DNA from: Pseudomonadota bacterium
GTDB taxonomy: Bacteria; Pseudomonadota; Gammaproteobacteria; Acidithiobacillales; Acidithiobacillaceae
Assembly: GCA_021839095.1 (NCBI GenBank)
Contig: JAKCBU010000030.1
Location: 1-8,555, forward strand
Length of the DNA stretch: 8,555 nucleotides
Direction of reading: 5' to 3'
Shown: in pieces, positions 1 through 6,127 of the stretch
Numbering within the stretch: the stretch's first letter is position 1
How the letters are laid out: the number at the start of each line of letters is the position of its first letter
Notes under the pieces: generated by a model
What the model saw: only the letters and a program-made list of their open reading frames with translations
Databases searched by the model: none
Told to the model about the DNA's origin: nothing
Program-made: the position numbers and the translations under genes

Positions 1-738
1 AAACCAGAAAATGGCCGCCAGAACGATGAAAATCCCCTCCAGCCCGCCGATGATGAGCCCCGGCAGGGCTTTACCCAAGAGAATCTCCACCGGCCGCATG
101 GGCGTGACCAGGAGTTGATCGAAAGTTCCCTGCTCGCGTTCACGCGCCACCGACAGTCCGGTGACCAGCAAGGTCACCACCAACGTGAGTAGGGCGACGA
201 TGCCCGGCACGATGAACCAGCGGGAGAGCAGATTGGGATTGAACCAGGGGCGGATCACCAGTTGCGCGGGCGTTTTGCCCCAACGGTGCTCCGCTGCCCA
301 GTGGGTGTCGAAAGACAGGAACACGCTGTTGACATCGTTCAGCGCGAGGGTGGCGCTGTTGGAGTTGCGCCCGTCGATGATGACCTGCACCGGGGCCGGC
401 TGGTGCAGCAGCAAGTCACGGGTAAAGGACGGACCGATCCGCAGCACCAGAAGCGCCTTCTCGTTGTCGATAAGGGGCGCGATCTGGCCCGCATTTTCAA
501 TGGTCGCCACTTGCCGGAAGGTGGCGGACCCCCGAAAGCGCCCCAGCAGTTCCTGCGAAGCGAATCCGGGGTCCTGATTGTAGACCGCATAGGGGATATG
601 GCGGAGATCGAACGTGGCGGCATAACCGAAAACCAGCAATTGCACGACGGGCGGAACGATAAGGACGAAGCGGCTCTTCTTGTCTCGCAGCAGGGCCAGA
701 AATTCCTTGATGACCAAGGCCCATATCCGCCCCGGCAT
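1..738 (-). CDS. ybhR: ABC-2 type permease, YbhR-like (partial, C-terminus beyond the left edge)
   Basis: Inner-membrane permease subunit of the exporter. I translated it by hand from the ATG at 738; 246 residues are visible with no stop, so the C-terminal third is missing. The start overlaps the stop of the preceding permease by one base (TGATG), so translation is probably coupled. The N-terminus (residues 7-20, WALVIKEFLALLRD) is the usual cytoplasmic amphipathic start of ABC-2 permeases. A first membrane span follows at about 22-42, then a long extracytoplasmic domain to about 170, then a second span at about 176-198. The cytoplasmic segment REREQGTFDQLLVTPMRPVEILLGK (199-223, given here only as position with key residues E202, G204, T205, P213, E218) is the coupling region that contacts the ATPase. 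A third span starts near 226. It is paralogous to the upstream permease; the pair probably forms a heterodimer. Named by order and resemblance to E. coli YbhR; substrate unknown. Confidence 0.9.
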   Translation of the reverse strand, partial: MPGRIWALVIKEFLALLRDKKSRFVLIVPPVVQLLVFGYAATFDLRHIPYAVYNQDPGFASQELLGRFRGSATFRQVATIENAGQIAPLIDNEKALLVLRIGPSFTRDLLLHQPAPVQVIIDGRNSNSATLALNDVNSVFLSFDTHWAAEHRWGKTPAQLVIRPWFNPNLLSRWFIVPGIVALLTLVVTLLVTGLSVAREREQGTFDQLLVTPMRPVEILLGKALPGLIIGGLEGIFIVLAAIFWF

Positions 739-1853
739 CAGTCCAGTCTCTTGTGGGAACGGTGCAGCGTGAGGCCGAGGAAGAGGGTCGCCATGAGTCC
801 GAGGGCCAGACTGTTCCAGAGCAGGATGGGCCAGACGTCACCGGCCAGAAAAACCGTCTGCAGAATGCTCACGAAGTAACGGGCGGCGACCACGTGGGTG
901 ATGACACGGACGGCGGCGGGCATGGACTGGATATCAAAGATGAAGCCCGAGAGCATGAAGGCGGGCAGAAAGGTAACGATGATGGCGATCTGCCCGGCGA
1001 CGAACTGATTACGGGCCACGCTGGAAATGAGCAGACCCATGCCCAATGCGACCAACAGAAAGAGGGCCGAGCAGAACAGCAACACCCAAAAACTCCCCAC
1101 CAACGGCACCGCAAAAAGCCAGACCGCCAAGGCAACGGAAAGCAGCATGCCGCCCATCCCCATGAAAAAGTAGGGGATCAGCTTGCCGAGAAGGATCTCG
1201 CTCATGCCGACCGGGGTCGCCATGAGGGCTTCCATCGTGCCGTGCTCCCACTCCCGGGCCACCACCAAGGCGGTGAGCAAGGCGCCGATGAGTGTCATGA
1301 TGACGGCAATGAGTCCGGGCACCAGATAGTCCCGGCTGCGCAGGGCGGGGTTGAACCAAATGCGGTACTCGCCATGCACGGGGACGATCAGGGAGGTTCC
1401 GGCATGCAACGCCCGTTGGCGCAGCCAGTTTTGCCAGACCCCCTGCAGATAGCCTTCGAGGATGCGGGCATTGTTGGCATCGACACCATCCACGAGGACC
1501 CCGATGGAAGCGGTGTTTCCCTGCAGGAGTCGTCGACTGAAATCGGAACGCAGCCAGACGACACCGTTGGCGCGGCGAGTCATAACCGCCTGTTCCGCGC
1601 CACGGATGCTGGCGTAGACCCTCGGCTGAAAATACGGTGATTCTTGCAGGCCGCCGATGAGGGCGCTGGTTTCCGCAGTGGGTTGGTGTACCACCACGGC
1701 GATCGGTACACGCTTGGCATCCAGAGACACGCCATAGCCGAAGAGAAAAAGCAGGAAGACCGGCATGACGAAGGCGATGGCGATGGCTGAAGGGTCCCGC
1801 AGGATCTGGAGAAATTCCTTGCGTATGAGGCCATGCAAACGCTGCGCGTTCAC
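738..1853 (-). CDS. ybhS: ABC-2 type permease, YbhS-like
   Basis: Inner-membrane permease, 371 residues, close to my recollection of E. coli YbhS (about 377). The start is GTG at 1853, forming a 4-base GTGA overlap with the stop of the ATPase gene; a strong Shine-Dalgarno (GGAGGG, 1858-1863) lies just upstream inside that gene. Apparent layout: amphipathic N-terminus with KEFLQILRD (12-20), first span about 22-44, large extracytoplasmic domain about 45-175, then spans at about 178-200, 226-250, 255-280, 286-308 and 340-364. The segment between the second and third spans (REWEHGTMEALMATP, 200-214) is the typical ABC-2 coupling region, and LSGFIFDIQSMP (301-312) is also typical of the fold. It should pair with the downstream permease and be powered by the two-domain ATPase. 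The export direction is inferred from the family and the adaptor gene; the substrate is unknown. Confidence 0.95.
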   Translation of the reverse strand: MNAQRLHGLIRKEFLQILRDPSAIAIAFVMPVFLLFLFGYGVSLDAKRVPIAVVVHQPTAETSALIGGLQESPYFQPRVYASIRGAEQAVMTRRANGVVWLRSDFSRRLLQGNTASIGVLVDGVDANNARILEGYLQGVWQNWLRQRALHAGTSLIVPVHGEYRIWFNPALRSRDYLVPGLIAVIMTLIGALLTALVVAREWEHGTMEALMATPVGMSEILLGKLIPYFFMGMGGMLLSVALAVWLFAVPLVGSFWVLLFCSALFLLVALGMGLLISSVARNQFVAGQIAIIVTFLPAFMLSGFIFDIQSMPAAVRVITHVVAARYFVSILQTVFLAGDVWPILLWNSLALGLMATLFLGLTLHRSHKRLD

Positions 1854-3568
1854 AAGGCCCTCCGGTCCTGGTGCTCATGGGTCTGGATGAGATGAATGAA
1901 GGCCTCCTCCATACTGGGTTCGGGATGCGTCTTATCCTGGGCCAGGGCGCGTACTTGCTGAGGGCTGCCTTGCGCCAGTACCTCGCCCTGGGAGAGGAGC
2001 ACGAGATGGTCGCAATATTCGGCTTCTTCCAGGAAGTGGGTCGTGATCATCACCGTCACCCCCGATTCGGCAAGGGCGTTGACCCGTTGCCAGAACTCGC
2101 GGCGGGCCAGGGGATCGACGCCGGATGTCGGTTCATCGAGAAAAAGGATGGGGGGAGCATGGAGGAGGGCGCAGGCCAGCGCGAGCCGTTGTTTGATGCC
2201 CAGGGGCAAATGATCGGCATTCACCTCCCGGTAGTCGGACAGTTGAAATTTCTGGACGGCCCACTGCAGGCGCTGGCGTCGCCATGTGCCCCGTAGCCCG
2301 TAGGCCGCGGAAAAAAAGGCCAGATTCTGGTCACAACTCAGGTTGCCGTAGAGCGAAAACTTCTGCGAGACATAGCCGATGCGTGCCCGCGCCTGGGCGG
2401 TGGCGCGGCGCATGTCCACGCCAGCGACACGCAGCGTGCCGGACGAGGCGGGCAGCAGACCGCAAAGCATGCGAAAAGTGGTTGTTTTGCCCGCACCGTT
2501 GGCGCCGAGCAGACCAAAAATCTGACCTTTACGGACCATGAAGGTGTTGCCTTTGACGGCCTCGAAGTTACCGAAGCGTTTGCGGAGGTCGCGAACTTCA
2601 ATGATGATTTCCGCGTCCTGATCCGCCACTGTCGCGGCGGGTGCGGCCTCGTCCGGCATTTCGGCCGTGCCCAGGAGATCCACAAAGGCATCCTCGAAGG
2701 TCGGCGTCTCGGCTTGCCAGCGCTCTCCGGGGGCGGCTTCGACGGACGGTCCCTGACAGAGCACCCGCACCCCCGCGGCGACGATGCGTGCGTCCTGAAC
2801 GCCGGGACGGCGCTGCAGACTTTCCCGCAGTCGCCGTTTGTTCCCGGTGTCCTCCGTCACCCGGAAACAGCGGCCCTGCAGCGGTAGGCGAAAGGCCGCC
2901 AGGGTATCTTTTTTCAGCAGTTTGCCTTGGTGCAGCAGAATGATCTCATCGCAACGCTCGGCCTCATCAAAATAGGCGGTACTCATCAGCACGGTCACGC
3001 CCTGATCTTTGAGACCTTGGATGATGCCCCAGAGCTCCCGGCGGGCGATGGGGTCCACGCCCACGGTGGGTTCGTCAAGGAGAAGCAGGGGCGGCACCCG
3101 CAAGAGCGCGCAGGCGAGGCCGAGTTTTTGTTTCATACCGCCGGAGAGCGCGCCGGCACGTCGTGTCCCGAAGGGACCGAGGGCGGTCAGTCTGAACAGT
3201 TCCCGCTGCCGGGTCCGGGCAGCCTCCGCGCTGAGGCCCTGCAGGTCGGCATGGAGGTCGAGGTTCTCCTGCACCGTGAGGTCCTCATACAGACCGAATT
3301 GCTGCGGCATGTAGCCAATTTCGGCCTGGATCTTGGCGGCTCGGGCGCGGGTGTCGGCACCGAGAACCTGGATCGTGCCGACATCGGGCAGGAGCAAACC
3401 AGCAGCCAACCGCATGAGAGTGGTCTTGCCCGCACCATCGGGGCCGAGCAGTCCGGTGATGCTGCCCGCGGTGAGGCTCAGATCGAGCGCATCCAGGGCC
3501 CGCACCCGGGTTGCGCCGCGGGAGAAATGCTTGCCGACCTGGATGAAACGTAATGGGGAGGCAGCCAT
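1850..3568 (-). CDS. ybhF: ABC exporter ATPase with two nucleotide-binding domains, YbhF-like
   Basis: Cytoplasmic ATPase that would energise the two permeases; 572 residues, near the length I recall for E. coli YbhF (about 578). Domain 1 (about 6-300): Walker A GPDGAGKT (42-49), signature LSGGM (141-145), Walker B LLLLDEP (161-167). Domain 2 (about 320-562): Walker A GANGAGKT (355-362), signature position LPLGI (454-458), Walker B ILFLDEP (474-480), switch histidine H511 in TTHFLEEAE. Domain 1 has alanine (A198, STAYFDEAE) where the switch histidine belongs, and domain 2 has a degraded signature, so only one of the two composite ATP sites looks consensus. An Ala/Asp/Glu-rich linker lies at about 300-320. 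The ATG at 3568 follows the adaptor stop by 3 nt, with a modest GGGAA (3576-3580) upstream. RbbA-type proteins share this architecture but carry an added C-terminal membrane domain, which is absent here. Confidence 0.95.
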   Translation of the reverse strand: MAASPLRFIQVGKHFSRGATRVRALDALDLSLTAGSITGLLGPDGAGKTTLMRLAAGLLLPDVGTIQVLGADTRARAAKIQAEIGYMPQQFGLYEDLTVQENLDLHADLQGLSAEAARTRQRELFRLTALGPFGTRRAGALSGGMKQKLGLACALLRVPPLLLLDEPTVGVDPIARRELWGIIQGLKDQGVTVLMSTAYFDEAERCDEIILLHQGKLLKKDTLAAFRLPLQGRCFRVTEDTGNKRRLRESLQRRPGVQDARIVAAGVRVLCQGPSVEAAPGERWQAETPTFEDAFVDLLGTAEMPDEAAPAATVADQDAEIIIEVRDLRKRFGNFEAVKGNTFMVRKGQIFGLLGANGAGKTTTFRMLCGLLPASSGTLRVAGVDMRRATAQARARIGYVSQKFSLYGNLSCDQNLAFFSAAYGLRGTWRRQRLQWAVQKFQLSDYREVNADHLPLGIKQRLALACALLHAPPILFLDEPTSGVDPLARREFWQRVNALAESGVTVMITTHFLEEAEYCDHLVLLSQGEVLAQGSPQQVRALAQDKTHPEPSMEEAFIHLIQTHEHQDRRAL

Positions 3569-3571
3569 GGA

Positions 3572-4603
3572 TCAGTTCCCGCAAGGGTGCGTAGGAGGGT
3601 TCCGCGGCGGATTATGGAGGAGAGGGATCTGGACGGTCACCGGCATTCCGAGGCGCAGTCGATGCCCCGGATTGCAGGCGTAAATGCGGACCCGATAGAC
3701 CAGCTCCGTGCGTAGTTCCGTGGTCTGCACCGTCTTTGGGGTGAACTCCGCGGTGGGGGAGATGAAACCGACCCAGCCGGTGAACCGCCGGTCGGGAAAG
3801 GAATCGCTGTCGATGGTTGCTTTCATGCCCGGCCGTATCCGGCCCAGCGCCTTCTCGGGCAGGTAGGCGCGAACCCAGACGGGGTTGTCCAGAGCAAGGG
3901 TGAAGACGGGGGTCTGCGGGGAAACCATATCGCCGGGTTCCAGGATGCGGTCCTGGATAACGCCCCCTTCGGGGGCATAGAGGCGCGTGTCCGCCAGCGC
4001 CCGCCGGGCCAGCGCCAATGTGGCCTTGTCGGCCTGTAATTGATGCCGCGCTGCGGCGATCTCCTCCTGGCGCGGCCCCTTGATGGCCAAGGTCAGTGCC
4101 TGTTGGGCGTGATCGAGGTTGGCGCGCGCCGTTTTGAGGGCGGTAGCGGCATTGTCGAGGCTTTGCTCGGGCACATATCGGCGGGCGGCGAGGGCCTGTT
4201 GGCGCCGCCAGGTGACCTCGGCATTGCTCAGAGCGGCTTGGGCAGCGGCCACCTCGGCGCGGGCCTCGGCAATTTCTTCCGGGCGGGAACCCGCCAGCAG
4301 GCGGGCGAGCACCTGTTTTTGCGCAGCCACATCGGCGATATCCCTGTCCACGGCATCCCGAAAACGCACAGGATCGATCTCCGCCAGCAATTGCCCTTTC
4401 CGGACCCGATCGCCCTCCTGCACCTTGAGGTCGAGGAGGCGGCCGTTGTCATCCAGGGCCGTTTGGACTTGGCGGATATCGATATCGCCATAAAGGGTGA
4501 GCAGGTTTTCCGGGGTGCGGGTCCGGCCCCAAAAAAAGTAGCCGGTGACGCCGACGGTGACGAGTAGCGGGACCAGTACCAGTATGTACTTCTTTTTGGG
4601 CAT
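3572..4603 (-). CDS. ybhG: HlyD-family periplasmic adaptor (membrane fusion protein), YbhG-like
   Basis: Membrane fusion protein expected to link the ABC permeases to the outer membrane channel; 343 residues. An uncleaved signal anchor lies at about 6-25 after a lysine-rich start (MPKKK). Residues 36-75 form the first half of the lipoyl/barrel-sandwich domain (LTLYGDIDIR at 36-44, EGDRVRKGQLL at 63-73). A helical hairpin follows at about 85-205, with two related arms around EEIAEARAEV (109-118) and EEIAAARHQL (180-189). The second lipoyl half (APEGGVIQDRILEPGD, 210-225) and beta-barrel (PVWVRAYLPEKAL, 241-253) come next. GFISPTAEFTPKTVQT (279-294) strongly resembles E. coli YbhG and sets it apart from generic HlyD proteins. 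The start is well supported: GGAG at 4611-4614, 7 nt before ATG. It lies 30 nt after the TolC-like gene. The C-terminal tail is proline-rich (PPRNPPTHP). Confidence 0.95.
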   Translation of the reverse strand: MPKKKYILVLVPLLVTVGVTGYFFWGRTRTPENLLTLYGDIDIRQVQTALDDNGRLLDLKVQEGDRVRKGQLLAEIDPVRFRDAVDRDIADVAAQKQVLARLLAGSRPEEIAEARAEVAAAQAALSNAEVTWRRQQALAARRYVPEQSLDNAATALKTARANLDHAQQALTLAIKGPRQEEIAAARHQLQADKATLALARRALADTRLYAPEGGVIQDRILEPGDMVSPQTPVFTLALDNPVWVRAYLPEKALGRIRPGMKATIDSDSFPDRRFTGWVGFISPTAEFTPKTVQTTELRTELVYRVRIYACNPGHRLRLGMPVTVQIPLLHNPPRNPPTHPCGN

Positions 4604-4610
4604 GGCTGGT

Positions 4611-4614
4611 CTCC
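4611..4614 (-). promoter_or_regulatory. Ribosome binding site of the adaptor gene
   Basis: Read on the minus strand this is GGAG, seven bases ahead of the ATG at 4603. It lies in the 30-nt gap after the TolC-like gene and fixes the adaptor start. Confidence 0.75.
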
Positions 4615-4633
4615 AGCGGGGATGACGGTTATC

Positions 4634-5968
4634 TCAGGAGCCCTGGTTTTTTTTCAGCAACGTGTCGACGGATTCCAGATCCGCCATGTCAATTTGACCG
4701 GCGGCGGCCTTGAGTTGTACGCGAGCAATGACCTGGTTGTAGAACGCGACATTATAGTCCTGTTCAGCGCGGATGTAATCCGTGGCGGTCTGCAGCAGAT
4801 CGATGATGGAGCGCGTGCCGACTTCATAGCCCTTGCGGGTGCCTTCCAACGAGACCTTGGCGGAAACGAGCGTTTCTTTGGCGGCGCGCAACTGCGCGAC
4901 GCTATCCTTGAGGTTGAGGAAAGCCGTCTGGGTATTGAGGGTGACTTCATCGCGGATGTCGGCGACATGGTCGATGCTGGCTACTGTTCGAGCCCGTGCC
5001 TGTTGCACGGCGGCGGAGGTGTGTCCCCCCGTATAAATCGGCATCGAGAGGTTGAGGCTCACCCCCGCCTGGTTGATGTCCACCCCGGGGAAGGGATTAC
5101 CCAGGGAGTGCTGTGCGATACCTTGCAGATTCACTATCGGCCAGCGCGCACGGCGATTGTATTCGACCTGATCCTGTGCCACCCGCAGTTGCGCCTCCGC
5201 CTGATGAATCAACGGTTGATCTTTGGTGGCGCTCCGCACCCAGCTATGCATGTTGTCGGGCTGTGGACCCATGGCTTCATAATGGCCGAGATTATCGAGC
5301 ATGCCGATAGGGTGGTGGGTGAGGCGCTGCAGGCGATGCCGGGCGATCGCGACGCCGTTGCGCGCCTTGATCAGGTCGGCCTGGGCGGCATCGACACGGG
5401 CTTGCGCCTCACGCACGGCGATAATGTCTCCCGTACCAATTTTCAGGGTGGCTTCCGTTTGCCGATAGATGCTTTCCAGCAGTTTCTTTTGTTTGTGCGC
5501 GACATGTTCCTGGGCTTGCGCCTCCAGCACCCCGAAGTAGGCTTGCGTGACTTGCAAGGCGAGTTGTTGTTCGGTATAGGTCAACAGGGCCGCACTGGCC
5601 TGAATACGGGCACCGGCTTGTTTCAGCGCCGTCCATGCCTGCCCGTCAAAGATCGACTGGGTGATGCTGACGCTATAATTGTCGGACAGGTAAGCGCGAT
5701 CAATGGACCCCGCCCCAAAGCCGGTGATGCTCGCGGTATTGAATCCTACCCCGGCGCCGATTCCGGCGTGGGGCATCAAGGCGGAGCGTGCCAGGGGCTT
5801 GTCTTGCATCTGTGCGGAGAGTTCGGCACGCGCCTGCGCCAATGCGGGATCGGTGTTGAAGGCTTGCTGGTAAGTGGTGATGAGGTTTTCAGCCCAAGCG
5901 GACGTGGTACCCAGGATCATCGCCGCGATGAGCAGCGGAAGACGTGGGGAGAGACAAGCTACGCGCAT
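4634..5968 (-). CDS. TolC-family outer membrane efflux protein
   Basis: Outer membrane channel/periplasmic tunnel protein, 444 residues from the ATG at 5968. The signal peptide is clear: MRVACLSPRL, a hydrophobic core at about 10-20, and a probable cleavage after AWA (24-26), giving a mature start ENLITTYQQA very like E. coli TolC. There is no lipobox, so it is not an NodT/OprM-type lipoprotein. The two-repeat TolC layout is visible: first repeat around SVSITQSIFDGQAW (99-112), second around LNLSMPIYTGGHTSAAVQQA (305-324), ending with KGYEVGTRSIIDLLQTATDY (379-398). The reading frame extends upstream to an ATG at 6031, but that extension (TADRSVGI...) crosses the promoter and operator and would destroy the signal peptide's N-terminal position; AGGG at 5976-5979 supports 5968. 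It is the first gene of the exporter operon, so this YbhGFSR-like system appears to have its own outer membrane partner, whereas the E. coli ybh genes have none next to them. Confidence 0.95.
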   Translation of the reverse strand: MRVACLSPRLPLLIAAMILGTTSAWAENLITTYQQAFNTDPALAQARAELSAQMQDKPLARSALMPHAGIGAGVGFNTASITGFGAGSIDRAYLSDNYSVSITQSIFDGQAWTALKQAGARIQASAALLTYTEQQLALQVTQAYFGVLEAQAQEHVAHKQKKLLESIYRQTEATLKIGTGDIIAVREAQARVDAAQADLIKARNGVAIARHRLQRLTHHPIGMLDNLGHYEAMGPQPDNMHSWVRSATKDQPLIHQAEAQLRVAQDQVEYNRRARWPIVNLQGIAQHSLGNPFPGVDINQAGVSLNLSMPIYTGGHTSAAVQQARARTVASIDHVADIRDEVTLNTQTAFLNLKDSVAQLRAAKETLVSAKVSLEGTRKGYEVGTRSIIDLLQTATDYIRAEQDYNVAFYNQVIARVQLKAAAGQIDMADLESVDTLLKKNQGS

Positions 5969-5975
5969 GGGACGA

Positions 5976-5979
5976 CCCT
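5976..5979 (-). promoter_or_regulatory. Ribosome binding site of the TolC-like gene
   Basis: Minus-strand AGGG seven bases ahead of the ATG at 5968. It is modest, but together with the signal peptide and the promoter position it favours this start over the upstream ATG at 6031. Confidence 0.55.
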
Positions 5980-6002
5980 GTTGTGACGGCAAGCTCGTAC
6001 CT

Positions 6003-6031
6003 AAGATACCGACCGATCGGTCAGCGGTCAA
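6003..6031 (-). promoter_or_regulatory. Sigma70-type promoter of the exporter operon
   Basis: Read on the minus strand: -35 box TTGACC (6026-6031, 5 of 6 to consensus), 17-bp spacer, -10 box TATCTT (6003-6008, 4 of 6). Transcription would start near 5995, leaving a leader of roughly 27 nt before the ATG at 5968, which also contains the ribosome binding site. The spacer holds a perfect palindrome (separate entry), so the promoter is probably repressible. It would drive all five exporter genes, since no other promoter or terminator is evident between them. Confidence 0.7.
6011..6022. promoter_or_regulatory. Palindromic operator, probable TetR-family site
   Basis: GACCGATCGGTC is a perfect 12-bp inverted repeat lying wholly between the -35 and -10 boxes of the exporter promoter. 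Further out the symmetry is imperfect: ACCG on the left flank (6008-6011) and CGGT on the right (6025-6028) would pair only with a small offset. A short palindrome overlapping the spacer of an efflux promoter is the classic layout for TetR/AcrR-type repressors, and in E. coli the ybhGFSR genes are controlled by a TetR-family protein, CecR. No regulator is encoded in this window, so the assignment to a TetR protein is inference. Confidence 0.65.
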
Positions 6032-6093
6032 GGGGCATCCGGATGACGGCCTTGAAGGGGACGCCGGGAAATGGGCAAAATGGCCACCCTGTA

Positions 6094-6099
6094 TATAGT
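6094..6099 (+). promoter_or_regulatory. Candidate -10 box of pabB
   Basis: TATAGT (5 of 6 to consensus) within TGTATATAGT. Transcription would start near 6106 and give a leader of about 22 nt before the GTG at 6128. The hexamer 17 bp upstream (6071-6076, ATGGGC) is a poor -35, so the promoter is weak or activator-dependent, if real. Confidence 0.4.
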
Positions 6100-6117
6100 C
6101 AGGTCCCCTTTTTCTGT

Positions 6118-6121
6118 GGAG
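6118..6121 (+). promoter_or_regulatory. Ribosome binding site deciding the pabB start
   Basis: GGAG (in TGGAG) six bases ahead of the GTG at 6128. The upstream in-frame ATGs at 6071 and 6080 lack a comparable site and lie upstream of the candidate -10 box, so the GTG is preferred. Confidence 0.65.
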
Positions 6122-6127
6122 TTCATA

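Noticed and set aside
753..1640. Open frame of 295 codons on the plus strand, antisense to the YbhS-like permease
   Set aside because: Its product is very rich in G, D, H, E and Q with no domain, the typical composition of the complement of a hydrophobic membrane protein gene.
2927..3553. Plus-strand open frame of 208 codons opposite the ATPase gene
   Set aside because: It lies opposite conserved Walker and signature motifs; no promoter, ribosome binding site or motif supports it.
4635..4654. Terminator-like hairpin plus eight T on the plus strand (CAGG-AGC-CCTG, then T run)
   Set aside because: The stem is only four base pairs, and no plus-strand gene ends here. It sits in the last codons of the minus-strand TolC-like gene.
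4622..5986. Long open frame (454 codons) on the plus strand, antisense to the entire TolC-like gene
   Set aside because: The opposite strand encodes an unmistakable TolC-family protein with signal peptide. The antisense product has no recognisable motif; long antisense frames are expected in GC-rich genes.
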